A stretch of DNA of 64,000 bases from Halalkalibacter oceani. Its GTDB lineage: Bacteria; Bacillota; Bacilli; Bacillales; Bacillaceae_D. The stretch spans positions 1 through 64,000 of the forward strand of contig NZ_JAMBOS010000007.1 in assembly GCF_023715705.1 (NCBI RefSeq), read 5' to 3'. Shown here in pieces: positions 25,850 through 35,867 of this stretch. Under the pieces are notes generated by a model that searched no databases, was not told the origin of the DNA, and saw nothing but the letters and a program-made list of their open reading frames with translations. Both the position numbers and the translations under genes were made by a program. The first letter of the stretch is position 1. The number at the start of each line of letters is the position of its first letter.

Positions 25850-26986
25850 TTATGTGGCAGAGCGAAAGGGCACCTCGATCACAATGACAGTACCGGCTTT
25901 CGGTTTCGACTGAATCGTGAGCTGGCCTTTGAGCATATTGACCCGCTCTTTCATCCCGATCAGTCCAAAAGAGCCTTCTTTCTCTGTTATCGCCGGATCG
26001 AAGCCTTTGCCATCATCTTTAATAATTATTATAACCTTTGTCGCTTTGATTTCAATTTTCACTTGGATTTCAGAGGCTTCACCGTGCTTATAGGCATTTT
26101 GTACTGCTTCCTGTACAAGGCGAAATAAGGCAATTTCAAATTCCTGCGGGAGCCGCTTATCCTTGCCGATCTGGCGAAACACAGTCGTGATTTGGTTATG
26201 CTCCTGAAATGTTTTCAAATATTTCGCAAGAGTCGGAACAAGGCCAAGGTCATCGAGAGCCATCGGACGTAAGTCGTAAATAATCCGTCTCACTTCGACA
26301 AGTGAGGATTTCACCATTTTTCGCAAGTCTCGAATCTCATTTAACGCCTCTTCAATTCCTTTTTCTTGATAAATTCGTTCAATTAGCTCAGATCGCAGTA
26401 AAACATTTGCCATCATTTGCGCAGGTCCGTCGTGAATTTCACGCGAAAGCTTCTTTCGTTCTTCCTCCTGGGCCTGAATAATTTTCAGACCGAAGGCTTG
26501 CTTTTGCCTTGCATCCTCAATCGCATCTCCGACCTGCTTTAAGTCTGTTGACAAAAAGTTGTAAATGACCGCCATCTGTCCCGCCAGTTCCTCGGCCCGC
26601 TCCACCGTATCATTCAGATTTACAAGCCGTCGTTCAATATGGTCTCTTCGTTCCCGCAGCTGAATTTCTTCCTGCTCCAGCACGGCTAATTGAACTTGGT
26701 AATCATTCGCCTGTTCATAGGCCGCCCGGACTTCCTCTCCGCTGAATTTGTCAAAGGCCCGGCTTACTTCCACAAGCCGATTTCGCGCAAAGCGGGCACG
26801 AAGTTGCGTTTGATCTGTTTTTTCAATAATGGCCGCTACTTTTAAACGCACTTGTTTTAGCTCTTCTGCAAGACTTACATATTCGGCCCGGGACTTTTCA
26901 CCAATTTCAAAAATCTGCTCCCGGCTCTCCCCGACTGCTTCCAAGGTATTTGTAATAATCTTGTCGAGCAACGTTGTGTCAGTCAA
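25850..26986 (-). CDS. degS: Sensor histidine kinase DegS
   Basis: The cytoplasmic kinase partner of DegU, 378 aa. An N-terminal DegS sensor region with long coiled coils (about 1-170), the phospho-His185 in SREIHDGPAQ, and a HATPase domain with VQEAVQNAYKHGEAS and KDDGKGFDP. No membrane span, as expected. The start is TTG at 26986, matching the length of the family N-terminus; no in-frame ATG with a good site is present. A possible promoter (TTGTGC-N18-TAAGAT) lies near 27050-27080. Confidence 0.95.
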   Translation of the reverse strand: MTDTTLLDKIITNTLEAVGESREQIFEIGEKSRAEYVSLAEELKQVRLKVAAIIEKTDQTQLRARFARNRLVEVSRAFDKFSGEEVRAAYEQANDYQVQLAVLEQEEIQLRERRDHIERRLVNLNDTVERAEELAGQMAVIYNFLSTDLKQVGDAIEDARQKQAFGLKIIQAQEEERKKLSREIHDGPAQMMANVLLRSELIERIYQEKGIEEALNEIRDLRKMVKSSLVEVRRIIYDLRPMALDDLGLVPTLAKYLKTFQEHNQITTVFRQIGKDKRLPQEFEIALFRLVQEAVQNAYKHGEASEIQVKIEIKATKVIIIIKDDGKGFDPAITEKEGSFGLIGMKERVNMLKGQLTIQSKPKAGTVIVIEVPFRSAT

Positions 26987-27221
26987 GCGTCATCACCAGC
27001 CTCATCCTTCGTCCAGCCTGCGCATGAGATTTGCGCCCATAGGCTGTTTTCGCTATTCTTATCTTACATCATCTTCTAATGAAAGCACAAAGAATCATTG
27101 AATTATACCTATAATAGGCGACATAATTACTACGCTTTCTGACGATCCCATCGTATCAGATCAATATTACACCCCGATAACTGATATTTGTAAAACTATG
27201 AAAAAAGAAGGAGGAATTATC

Positions 27222-27860
27222 ATGCCACTTTCCACCTATCAAACCGTGAAAGGGGAAGGATCACATGAAATTGTTATCCAGAAATCAAGATTTATCGCCC
27301 ATTTTACGAGGGCGGAAACCGAGGAGGAGGCGCAGCGTTTCATCGAACGAATCAAAAAAGAGCATTGGAACGCCACGCATAATTGCTCGGCTTATTTGAT
27401 TGGCGAAGCCGACCATATTCAAAAAGCCAATGATGACGGAGAGCCGAGCGGCACCGCAGGCGTTCCGATGCTTGAAGTGTTAAAAAAACGCGGCTTAAAG
27501 GACACCGCGGTCGTCGTCACCCGTTACTTTGGCGGCATTAAACTTGGCGCAGGTGGATTGATCCGGGCATATGGAAGTGCGGTCAGCGAAGGCCTTCAGG
27601 CTGTCGGTGTTGTCCAACGGACACTCGTCCACACTGTCCACACTGAAATCGACTATCACTGGCTCGGAAAAGTCGAGCATGCTTTAAGGGAATCTCCTTA
27701 TAAAATGAAAGGGATTGACTACCTTGAGCAGGTCGATGTCCAGGCGTACGTCGAACCGGATCAGCTGGAATCGTTTCATGAGTGGATCACCAATTTGACG
27801 AACGGACAGGCGACTGTGAAAACCGGAGATGAGCTGTACCTTGAAAGTCCGGTATCCTGA
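27222..27860 (+). CDS. yvyE: YigZ/IMPACT-family protein YvyE
   Basis: A 212-aa protein of the IMPACT family, seen by the N-terminal ESRFI-type motif (QKSRFIAHFTRAETEEEA), HNCSAYLIG, DDGEPSGTAGVPML and TRYFGGIKLGAGGLIRAYG. Members are thought to act on ribosomes or proline dipeptides in other groups; the bacterial role is unclear. I start at ATG 27222 with AAGGAGGA ahead of it, rather than an upstream ATG. It is divergent from degS, as in B. subtilis. Confidence 0.92.
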   Translation: MPLSTYQTVKGEGSHEIVIQKSRFIAHFTRAETEEEAQRFIERIKKEHWNATHNCSAYLIGEADHIQKANDDGEPSGTAGVPMLEVLKKRGLKDTAVVVTRYFGGIKLGAGGLIRAYGSAVSEGLQAVGVVQRTLVHTVHTEIDYHWLGKVEHALRESPYKMKGIDYLEQVDVQAYVEPDQLESFHEWITNLTNGQATVKTGDELYLESPVS

Positions 27861-27990
27861 TGTACCGCGATCCGCGCCGCCTCCTTCTACCAATCTCTAA
27901 AACTGTCTTAATCTTCTTCTTTACGTTCTCTCTCTTTTTCGCTATTATGGGGGAGATTAGTATCTTTCAAGATAGAAGTGAGGTATTGCG

Positions 27991-28977
27991 ATGACGCAAT
28001 CTAGAGTAAGCAAGCGCAAGCGGAGAACGAAACGAGTCGTACGGACGTTTATATTTATTGGCCTGGCCTCCTTTCTGATCCTTGGCGGGACAATAGGGTA
28101 TTTCTTTCTTAAACTGCAGGATGTATCCTCAGCGACACAGCAGGACCTTCAGCGCGGGGAGAAATCAGAAAAGCGGGAAGAGCCGGTTTCACCAAGCAAG
28201 GACAACATTTCCATTCTGTTTCTTGGTGTCGATGACCGTGACGGCGATCTCGGCGGCCGAACCGATGCGATGTTGCTTGCGACCTTTAATAAGGAGCTCG
28301 GGACGATCAAGCTGCTGAATATCCCCCGTGATTCCCTCGTCGATATACCGGGTCGCAGAAACCAGGATAAAATTAATCATGCCCATGCGTTTGGCGGAGT
28401 TGATTTAGCAGTTGAGACAGTCGAGCAGCTGTTTGACATCCCTGTCGACTACTATACGAAGTTGAATTTCATTGCCTTTGTCGAAATTGTTGACGCTCTT
28501 GGCGGAATTGACGTAGAGGTACCGTTCGCCTTTTCGGAAATGGACAGCCGTGATCAGCATGACGCGATTTCATTAGAACAAGGATTACAAACATTAAATG
28601 GGGAAGAAGCACTGGCCTTCGCGCGGATGCGTAAGCATGATCCCCGTGGCGATCTTGGACGCGGAGAGCGTCAGCAGGAGATCATCAAAGCGATCATCGC
28701 CAAAGGAGCCTCTCTCTCATCGATTAACAATTATGATGAAGTTTTACAAAGTGTCGAGACACATCTTTCAACGAATTTAACATTCGGTAACATTTTAGCG
28801 CTCCATTCCTATGCCGGCTCCTTACATTCGATTGAGTCCCTGCATTTGGCCGGACGCGATGCCAGAATTAACGGCGTTTACTACTACGAGCTTGACCCAG
28901 ATTCAGTGCGCGAACTGTCTGTCACCTTCCAGGTTCATCTTGGACTGATTGAAGCCGAACAGGAAGCAGCGAGTTAA
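27991..28977 (+). CDS. tagU: LytR-CpsA-Psr (LCP) family glycopolymer ligase
   Basis: A 328-aa membrane-anchored LCP protein. A basic N-terminus (KRKRRTKRVVRT) leads into one membrane span at about 20-40, and the outer LCP domain has LFLGVDDRDGDLGGRTDAMLL, LNIPRDSLVDI and INHAHAFGG. LCP enzymes move lipid-linked wall polymers onto peptidoglycan, so this one may attach the polymer begun by TagO next door. It lies between yvyE and tagO as lytR/tagU does in B. subtilis. Calling it TagU among the LCP paralogues rests on position. Confidence 0.88.
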   Translation: MTQSRVSKRKRRTKRVVRTFIFIGLASFLILGGTIGYFFLKLQDVSSATQQDLQRGEKSEKREEPVSPSKDNISILFLGVDDRDGDLGGRTDAMLLATFNKELGTIKLLNIPRDSLVDIPGRRNQDKINHAHAFGGVDLAVETVEQLFDIPVDYYTKLNFIAFVEIVDALGGIDVEVPFAFSEMDSRDQHDAISLEQGLQTLNGEEALAFARMRKHDPRGDLGRGERQQEIIKAIIAKGASLSSINNYDEVLQSVETHLSTNLTFGNILALHSYAGSLHSIESLHLAGRDARINGVYYYELDPDSVRELSVTFQVHLGLIEAEQEAAS

Positions 28978-29034
28978 AGAGAGGCTGGGCAAAAGGTTAA
29001 AAAAACAACCTTTTGTCCCGGCCTCTCCTTTTTT
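28978..29034 (+). terminator. Intrinsic terminator of the LCP gene
   Basis: A long stem, GAGAGGCTGGGCAAAAGGTT with the matching AACCTTTTGTCCCGGCCTCTC-type arm (one bulge), followed by CTTTTTT, directly at the stop codon. Confidence 0.92.
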
Positions 29035-29072
29035 ACTGTTTAAAGGCCTTAGACACTCTCCCACGCAGCAGA

Positions 29073-29103
29073 AAAGCCAGCCAAAGGGTATTTGGCTGGC
29101 TTT
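29073..29103 (-). terminator. Intrinsic terminator of tagO
   Basis: A perfect 13-bp stem, AAAGCCAGCCAAA with TTTGGCTGGCTTT, and a 5-nt loop, 13 bp past the tagO stop, with TTTTC following on the minus strand. Confidence 0.9.
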
Positions 29104-29116
29104 GAAAAAAATATCC

Positions 29117-30172
29117 TTATAAAGGTCGTCTGGCGTTGGCCAGCCGTCTTAAGAAATTCATCATCGGTCGATAATCTTTACTGATCAATCCAACTCGCTC
29201 CACTAAAAACTCGATTGCAAAAAGCAGAACGAAAATGATCAGAACGGACGTCCAGAACGTCGCCATTGTCATCATCACCGCCGCGAGGCTGAAGAACGCT
29301 GTCATCGCGTAAATTGCCAGCACAGTCTGTTTGTGTGTCAATCCGAGGCGTAAAAGACAGTGATGCAAATGTGACTTATCCGGCGCCGATAACGGCTTTT
29401 TCTGTACGAGGCGGCGGATAATCGCAAACAATGTATCCGAAATCGGAATCGCTAAAATGACAATCGGCACCAGCAATGAGGAGACCGTGACATTTTTAAA
29501 GCCGAGCAAGGCGATGACCGAGATCATGAAACCGAGGAATAATGCTCCCGTGTCTCCCATGAAGATCTTCGCCGGGTTAAAGTTGTGCACAAGGAAACCG
29601 AGCGTACTCCCGAGCAGAATAACACCTAGGGCGGCAACGAACATGCTGCCATCCATAATCGCAATACCGGTAATCGTCAGCAGGACGATCGACGATACAC
29701 CAGCAGCGAGCCCGTCAAGCCCGTCAATTAAATTAATCGCGTTCGTCACACCGATAATCCAGAGCAAGGTTAATGGAATGCTGAACCAGCCAAATTCCAG
29801 TTGCATCTCAAACGGCAGGTTGATAAACTCCACCTGGACACCGCCATAGACGACAACCGCCGCTGCGGCGATCTGTCCGAGCAGCTTCCATTTCGCCGAC
29901 AGCTCAATCATATCATCAAGAAAACCCGTCATAATAATGATGAAGCCGCCGATTAAAATCGGGATCGTATAAGAACTTTCCGGCTGCAAAATCAAAAATC
30001 CGACTAAAAAACCAATATATATCGCTAAACCGCCAAGTCGAGCCATTACCTTCTGATGAACTTTACGGTGATTAGGCTTGTCTGTGGCGCCAATTTTAAT
30101 CGCAAAACGCTTCACAACCGGAGTAATCAAAACCGTCACGATGAAGCAAATCACTAATGCTAAAACAAGCAT
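29117..30172 (-). CDS. tagO: Undecaprenyl-phosphate GlcNAc-1-phosphate transferase TagO
   Basis: A WecA/MraY-family membrane enzyme of 351 aa with about 11 spans. It makes the lipid-linked GlcNAc that starts wall teichoic acid or secondary wall polymer. Family motifs: TDKPNHRKVH near the N-terminus, GFLDDMIEL, NAINLIDGLDGLA and FMGDTGALFLGF, and KSHLHHCLLRLG (HxxxR-type loop). I start at ATG 30172 with AAGGAGGG upstream. With csaB and a TagA homologue following, it probably starts a pyruvylated secondary polymer here. Confidence 0.95.
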   Translation of the reverse strand: MLVLALVICFIVTVLITPVVKRFAIKIGATDKPNHRKVHQKVMARLGGLAIYIGFLVGFLILQPESSYTIPILIGGFIIIMTGFLDDMIELSAKWKLLGQIAAAAVVVYGGVQVEFINLPFEMQLEFGWFSIPLTLLWIIGVTNAINLIDGLDGLAAGVSSIVLLTITGIAIMDGSMFVAALGVILLGSTLGFLVHNFNPAKIFMGDTGALFLGFMISVIALLGFKNVTVSSLLVPIVILAIPISDTLFAIIRRLVQKKPLSAPDKSHLHHCLLRLGLTHKQTVLAIYAMTAFFSLAAVMMTMATFWTSVLIIFVLLFAIEFLVERVGLISKDYRPMMNFLRRLANARRPL

Positions 30173-30263
30173 GCTGACCCTCCTTATTTCTACCTTCTCC
30201 AAATTATCTCTTTTTATGATTTTCTTCCGTCATTCGCAATCTTTTAATCTATTACCTTTTCGG

Positions 30264-30272
30264 ATTATAGCA
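30264..30272 (-). promoter_or_regulatory. Extended -10 promoter candidate for tagO
   Basis: The minus strand has TGCTATAAT with the -10 TATAAT at 30264-30269, an extended -10. No good -35 is visible. It is about 90 bp before the tagO start. Confidence 0.5.
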
Positions 30273-30431
30273 TAAATGCAGCAACCTAGCACAGTCCTTT
30301 CTTAACAATCCCTAACAGCTGCCACAATTTCACATAATTCGAAAACGTCCTACATCTTTTCCCTGCTTGCCTGGTGGCGAAACCTGTTTATCAAGCCCGC
30401 TATAGACATGCAGTGTTCGTTTGAATAACGT

Positions 30432-31499
30432 CTAGAACCGCCCTTTTTCCTGGAGAATGACCTGAGCTGTCTGCTTTGCTTTTTGCCGTGCTTCATTCGT
30501 ATAAAGCTGCATATCAGCGACCGCCTGCTCTCTCTTGCTAAGCTGAACGTCAGCTTGCTCATAAAGCATATCCGCTTCCCATTTTTCATTGACATGAGCG
30601 GCGACCGGCTGGCGGCACAGCTTGGCAAAGGAATCAATCTTCGGATCATAGGACAGCGCGACAAAGGGCGCATCGCCAACCGCGGCGAAAATCAAAGCAT
30701 GGAGCCTCATTCCAATCAACAGCTCGCTGCCTGCGATCCACTTTATTTTTTCCATGATGGCAGCTTCATGCGGAGCAATCGTCGCCTCGGCCGTCATCAG
30801 CTGCCGTGTCTCCTCTGATGCCTTCGCATCATGCTCGCCGTGCATCGGCACAAAAATAATCGGATACCCATCCGCGGCGAGCATGTCGAGACTGCGGGCC
30901 AGCTCCTGTTTATAATGATGCTCACTCGGCCAATCGCGTACCGAAACAGCAATGTACGGCGCCGCGACAAGTCGCTCTTCTGGACCTTCTGCATCAGCAG
31001 ACAGGCCAAGCACCGGATCCGGCACCTGCTCAATCGGCTTCGTCACCCCAATGCGCTCCAGCAGCTGCTTCGATTCTTCGTCACGGACTGTCAGCAGTCT
31101 GCTGCCTGCCAACGTCCGCCTGACAATCGCCTGGTTTCGTTTGCTTTGCAATGGACCGATCCCTTGAGCATAAACATAATAAGGCTTACGTAGCCATTTG
31201 GCGATCCACATCACCGCCGAATAGTAAATGACGCTACGGTTTCCCGTCTTATCCTGGAGCAGACTGCCTCCGCCGCTGATCAGTCCGTCGGAAGAACGGA
31301 TCGCCCGAATAATCTCTTTTATCTTCCAACGGTTAACGGCCTTCACCTGATACTTGGCAGCGGTCTGCTCCGGCTGATTGGACAGAACCGTAATCTCCAC
31401 CGCCGGATCAGCTTCACGCAAAGCGCTGATGATCGCGTACAGGATCGCTTCGTCGCCTACATTATCAAAGCCGTAATAGCCCGATAAAACAAGCCTCAT
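30432..31499 (-). CDS. csaB: Polysaccharide pyruvyltransferase CsaB
   Basis: A 355-aa enzyme that puts ketal pyruvate on the secondary wall polymer, the ligand for SLH domains. Typical motifs: GYYGFDNVGDEAIL at 6-19, ISGGGSLLQD, YAQGIGPLQS, VSVRDW, VPMHGEHDA, GMRLHALIFAA with the conserved His, and LSYDPKI near the C-terminus. I start at ATG 31499, which overlaps the DUF5693 stop by 4 bp. Four SLH proteins elsewhere in the window are the likely users of the product. Confidence 0.93.
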   Translation of the reverse strand: MRLVLSGYYGFDNVGDEAILYAIISALREADPAVEITVLSNQPEQTAAKYQVKAVNRWKIKEIIRAIRSSDGLISGGGSLLQDKTGNRSVIYYSAVMWIAKWLRKPYYVYAQGIGPLQSKRNQAIVRRTLAGSRLLTVRDEESKQLLERIGVTKPIEQVPDPVLGLSADAEGPEERLVAAPYIAVSVRDWPSEHHYKQELARSLDMLAADGYPIIFVPMHGEHDAKASEETRQLMTAEATIAPHEAAIMEKIKWIAGSELLIGMRLHALIFAAVGDAPFVALSYDPKIDSFAKLCRQPVAAHVNEKWEADMLYEQADVQLSKREQAVADMQLYTNEARQKAKQTAQVILQEKGRF

Positions 31500-33454
31500 C
31501 CAAGCCACCTCTTTCTCACTTCAGGGTATACATAGCGTCTGATCAGGCGATAGACGAAAATCAGCACAAGTCCGATCAAAAAGCCAAATACAAGGCCGTA
31601 GCCTGTTCTGATTAAGGAAACAAGCAACGCGGTATGCAAGTGAGTAAACGTACCGACCATGGAAGCGAAGCCGAGCATTCCCAAGGTAATGAAGAGCGGC
31701 GCCACTTTGTCGTTTTTCATGCGCAAATACAGACCGAGCACAAACAGTGGAAATCCGACGAGAAACTCCGACGTTCGCGGACGAACATAGAGCACCGATT
31801 CGAGCCAGTATCTGAATTCAAGTTCGTACGGCAGCGTCATCGCGGCATTACCTGTGCGCCATACATAGAAGGCAAGCACACCGGCAACAAGACCCATGAT
31901 CGCGACATGCCAATACCGAACCGGCTCATTCATCAGCTTCTTCAGGAAGGAAGCGAACAGAACAAAGCCGACAACAAGAACCGGCACCGCAGCAAGCACC
32001 TTCACCCCTCGGAATTCATCCACTTTCATAATAAATGTCGGCCCATAAAGCAGCGCGATCACAAGCCAGGCACCGGTTAAGGCAATGGCGGCTGACAGCG
32101 CATATTGTCCAATCAAGTGCTTCCAATTTTTAATCCGGTCAACAGCCAAGCCGGCATAGACCGCCCCACTTATTGCCGTTAATAAAGCCAGACCCTTCAG
32201 GGCGGCATCGACCTGAAGCAGAGTCAACGCACTTAAACCGAGAGCCCCGACAGCGGCGAGTACACCGAGATAGCGATGAAGCGCAAAGCCCGTTAAACTC
32301 AGAAAAGCGACCGTCCCCGCGAGGACAAGCAAAGTGATGAAAAACGGCTGGGAAAACGACTGAAACGGCTGTGCTGTCCCGGCCTGATCCTCTCCAAGCT
32401 GGTTTGTCAACAGCGCAAGCATCTCAAGCGTATACGTATATCCCGTCATTGCTTCGCCCGGATGGTGGTACGTCTCCATCCCCGATGGGAAGTTCGTCAC
32501 CGGATTGACGTATAGCATGCGGATATTTCGTTCCTTATAGCCGCGCAACGCTTTCTCGACCTCTTCGGCGTAGGTAGCTTCCCTTCCTTTGCCAAGCGTC
32601 ATACTAAAGAGCCGGACGACATTTTCCTCGAGGTCGCCAACGCGTAAGAAGGCGCTCATTCCGCGTTGATCGTTAAAGTCAATCGTGACAATCGCCAGAC
32701 CGAGTTCTTTGGTCTTACGGGCGAATGTCCGTAATTCTTCCGGATTATCGGCGCCGACAACATCATTCCCTGTAAAGGAAAGAGCCTCCGCACCAAAGTC
32801 CTCAACGAGCATGGTAAGCATGTCGTACACATAATGATTTTCATTGTGGATATTCATAAAGTGATTCGGAAAACGCGGGATAATCCGCAAACCGGCATCG
32901 TTAATCAATTGCAGCGCCTCGCGGTCAAAGCCGACAGGCATCGCATTTAAGCTAACCTCATAAGGGAGGAACAAATAGGCGTCATCTTCATAGGCGTGAA
33001 ACGAAACTTGAAGAAGGTTGGGAAGGATTCCTTCCTCCGTCATAATCGCATAATGATTGTTATATACTTCCTCAACAAGATCGATGTATTCACTGTCCTT
33101 CTCCAGCAGCTTGACGAATTGCCCGTTATTTTCAGGGAGCTCCCCGCGCGCCTCTGGATGATCATGCTCAATCTCACTCCGTTGAATTCGTTCAAACACC
33201 CCGTCTTCAACAAGATCAGAAATCGTCAACGGCTCAATGCTAATCGACGTCAAGCCATTTTCTCTTAGTTCAGCCAAAGCCTGTCCGGCATCAAGGGTTC
33301 CTTCCAGCATATCCGGCCACTGAGCAAATTGCTCATAAGGCATGACGACTTCATATGAACGGTTTTGCTGCTCGACTTGCACTCGCTCTACTAAAGAAGG
33401 AACAGAAACGAGCAGCGCCAGGATCACCACAATCCAAAGACCTTTTTTTACCAA
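31496..33454 (-). CDS. DUF5693-family membrane protein next to csaB
   Basis: A 652-aa protein: an N-terminal membrane anchor (about 5-20), an outer domain to about 370 with conserved stretches such as FPNHFMNIHNE and LSFTGNDVVG, then eight or so membrane spans (about 375-635). The family (DUF5693) has no proven function but repeatedly sits beside csaB and a flippase, which suggests a role in making or modifying the secondary wall polymer. The start is TTG with AAAGGA upstream. It is coupled to csaB by a 4-bp overlap. Confidence 0.8.
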   Translation of the reverse strand: MVKKGLWIVVILALLVSVPSLVERVQVEQQNRSYEVVMPYEQFAQWPDMLEGTLDAGQALAELRENGLTSISIEPLTISDLVEDGVFERIQRSEIEHDHPEARGELPENNGQFVKLLEKDSEYIDLVEEVYNNHYAIMTEEGILPNLLQVSFHAYEDDAYLFLPYEVSLNAMPVGFDREALQLINDAGLRIIPRFPNHFMNIHNENHYVYDMLTMLVEDFGAEALSFTGNDVVGADNPEELRTFARKTKELGLAIVTIDFNDQRGMSAFLRVGDLEENVVRLFSMTLGKGREATYAEEVEKALRGYKERNIRMLYVNPVTNFPSGMETYHHPGEAMTGYTYTLEMLALLTNQLGEDQAGTAQPFQSFSQPFFITLLVLAGTVAFLSLTGFALHRYLGVLAAVGALGLSALTLLQVDAALKGLALLTAISGAVYAGLAVDRIKNWKHLIGQYALSAAIALTGAWLVIALLYGPTFIMKVDEFRGVKVLAAVPVLVVGFVLFASFLKKLMNEPVRYWHVAIMGLVAGVLAFYVWRTGNAAMTLPYELEFRYWLESVLYVRPRTSEFLVGFPLFVLGLYLRMKNDKVAPLFITLGMLGFASMVGTFTHLHTALLVSLIRTGYGLVFGFLIGLVLIFVYRLIRRYVYPEVRKRWLG

Positions 33455-33500
33455 CGTAATGACATCCTTTCAGCTTTTGATTTCATTTTCAATCTATTTT

Positions 33501-35069
33501 TTATGTACGCTCCCTGGCGACAAATTTCGAGACTACCGGCAATGATTGCAGCAATGAACGGTCGATTCCCTTTAACGCGAGAACAAGTCCACCGTAAATC
33601 ACCGCTCCCAGAACGATCGCACCTGTTAAATAAAGCGCCATGATGCCCCGTGACCATTCCTGATTAACAACGAACAAGTGCAACAGCCCAAGCACTACCG
33701 CCATGACAAAGCTTGATCCGGCAAAAACGACATGTGACCGTTTCAGCCAAGCATAGCTTATCGTCCTGTAGAGGACGAACATATTCACAATCGTAATTAA
33801 AATATAGGTGACAAGCGTTGAAACCGCCGCCCCGAGAACCCCAAATCTAGTCACCAGGAGAAGATTCAAGATCACTTTTACAATCGAAAAAACAAGAACA
33901 ATGACGGCCGCGACGCGCTCTCGGTTAGCTCCCTGCAGCATTCCCGTGCTAAGTACCGTAAAAGAGGTAAACAGGGCGCTGATCGATAGGACGAAAATAA
34001 CCTCACTTCCAAGCGCGTCGCCAAATAAGACAATATTCATCGGGATCGTGACAGCTGTCATCCCGGCCGCAATAGGCCATGACGTCAAATGCGTAAATGT
34101 CGTCGCCTTTGTCATCAACGCCGAAGCGTCCGCCCGCTTGTCCTCAGTCAAGGCTTTCGTGATCGCCGGTATAAGCGGGAGGATCAGAGCGCTGGCAAAC
34201 ACGACAGCGACCTGGACGAGCGCCTGTCCGCGCCCGTAAATGCCATATAATCTTGTAATTTCTTCACTTGTATGCCCCATCGCCCCAAGCTGGCGCGGTA
34301 CGGTCAAGGAATCAACGACATTTAGCAGCGCCATCGTCAGCGCACCAAAGCAAATCGGCAAAGATACGATCAGAATCCGCTTGCTCCACCGTTTAAACTG
34401 CGCCCAACTATAGGCTGCCCTTTTTTTAGGAAGAAGCTTGCTTTTCGCAAAAATGACTTTCAAATAAATGAGGGCTAACACAACGCCAACAGCTGAGCCG
34501 ATCATCACTCCGCCGGCGACGACATCAATCGAATAGGCCTGGGCGGTTAAATAGATGGCCGCGACTAGGATTAACAGCACACGGACAAGCTGCTCCAGCA
34601 CCTGGGAAACGGCCGTCGGCATCATATCTTCAAACCCTTGGAAAAAGCCGCGGTACACGGCCATATACGGCGCAAAAATAAGCGCCAGTGAAACGACCAT
34701 AACCGAATATGTAACGAGTGGCCCACCGAGCTGCATCGCAATCGTTTCCGCGAAGGTAAACATCAGGGCAAAGCTCACCACCCCGAAAACGAGGCCAAGA
34801 ATCGTCGCCGTCCGGTAGATGAAGTAAATATCGTCCGTCCGCCCTTCTCCCCGTGCTGAGGAAATCAGCTTCGAAATCGCCAGTGGAATGCCCGCCACCG
34901 TGATAATTAAGATAGACATATACACCGGATATACCGCGGTAAAAATTCCAAGCACTTCATCGCCGGCGATGTTTTGCAAAGGAATGCGGAAGGCACTGCC
35001 GAGCACCTTGGAGAGGAAGGTGGCGATCGTTAGCCAAATCGCCCCTTTTAAAAAGGAAGAGCGACTCAT
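33501..35069 (-). CDS. Polysaccharide flippase (SpoVB/MurJ-like, MOP superfamily)
   Basis: A 522-aa polytopic protein with about 14 membrane spans and the MOP-superfamily N-terminus FLKGAIWLTIATFLSKVLGS. It should move a lipid-linked polymer precursor across the membrane. Family resemblance is to putative polysaccharide biosynthesis proteins of the SpoVB/YtgP group; position among tagO, tagA and csaB suggests the secondary wall polymer rather than lipid II. The ATG overlaps the tagA stop by 4 bp. Lipid II transport cannot be excluded by sequence. Confidence 0.85.
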   Translation of the reverse strand: MSRSSFLKGAIWLTIATFLSKVLGSAFRIPLQNIAGDEVLGIFTAVYPVYMSILIITVAGIPLAISKLISSARGEGRTDDIYFIYRTATILGLVFGVVSFALMFTFAETIAMQLGGPLVTYSVMVVSLALIFAPYMAVYRGFFQGFEDMMPTAVSQVLEQLVRVLLILVAAIYLTAQAYSIDVVAGGVMIGSAVGVVLALIYLKVIFAKSKLLPKKRAAYSWAQFKRWSKRILIVSLPICFGALTMALLNVVDSLTVPRQLGAMGHTSEEITRLYGIYGRGQALVQVAVVFASALILPLIPAITKALTEDKRADASALMTKATTFTHLTSWPIAAGMTAVTIPMNIVLFGDALGSEVIFVLSISALFTSFTVLSTGMLQGANRERVAAVIVLVFSIVKVILNLLLVTRFGVLGAAVSTLVTYILITIVNMFVLYRTISYAWLKRSHVVFAGSSFVMAVVLGLLHLFVVNQEWSRGIMALYLTGAIVLGAVIYGGLVLALKGIDRSLLQSLPVVSKFVARERT

Positions 35070-35803
35070 GATGTCTTCTTCCGCTTTTCACGCATGATCC
35101 GCCCGACGAAAACTGGCAGCGCCAGCATCCGGCGCCAGCGGGACGGCTGCTTCAGAAGCCGATACAACCATTCAAGATGAATCTTCTGCCAAAAGACAGG
35201 GGCGCGTTTCACTTCACCGGCTAACACATCGAAGCTTCCGCCAATTCCCATAAAAATTCCTTTTTTAAACTGATCATAGCGTTCTGCTATCCACTTTTCC
35301 TGACGTGGAAAGCCCAGGGCAAGAAAAACAAGATCCGGCTTTTTCAGCCGAATTTCCTCTTCAATTTCTGTTGAATCCCAGTCAAAATAGCCGTGATGGG
35401 AACCAACCACCTCGACCTGGGGAAATTGTTTCTCGATAGCAGCAATCGTTTTCTCTAACACATCTTCTTTTGCGCCCAGTAAATATATACTGTATTTGCG
35501 CTCATTCGCCACTTGCAATAAGGCGAGGAACATATCGAAGCCGGTTACGCGCTCCGGCAACGGATCACCAAGCATTCCCGCCGCCTTGACAACGCCGATT
35601 CCATCCGCTGTAATATAGCTTGCTTTGGCAAGGTACGTTCTGTACGCTTCATCCTCCTGCGCATGGAGCACGATCTCCGGATTAGCTGTGACGACAAACG
35701 TTTTTTCCTGACGTTCCAGATGTCCCGCAAGGCGCGAAACCATCTCATCCATTGTCGTATGTAAAAAGTCAACACCAAGAACAGAAACGGTGCGGTTTGA
35801 CAT
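35066..35803 (-). CDS. tagA: WecG/TagA/CpsF-family ManNAc-type glycosyltransferase
   Basis: A 245-aa glycosyltransferase of family GT26 that adds the second sugar, usually ManNAc, to lipid-linked GlcNAc made by TagO. Visible motifs: TANPEIVLHAQED with the catalytic Asp/Glu-rich part, TADGIGVVKAA, RVTGFDMF, GSHHGYF and LVFLALGFPRQEKW. The C-terminus has basic patches for membrane contact. It is the first gene of the csaB operon and divergent from secA2. A weak site, GGTG, precedes the ATG. Confidence 0.9.
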   Translation of the reverse strand: MSNRTVSVLGVDFLHTTMDEMVSRLAGHLERQEKTFVVTANPEIVLHAQEDEAYRTYLAKASYITADGIGVVKAAGMLGDPLPERVTGFDMFLALLQVANERKYSIYLLGAKEDVLEKTIAAIEKQFPQVEVVGSHHGYFDWDSTEIEEEIRLKKPDLVFLALGFPRQEKWIAERYDQFKKGIFMGIGGSFDVLAGEVKRAPVFWQKIHLEWLYRLLKQPSRWRRMLALPVFVGRIMREKRKKTS

Positions 35804-35867
35804 TGTTTTTCACCAACTCACTTCTATAATAATATCAACGTTTGTACGATTTTTTGAAAAGTTGTGG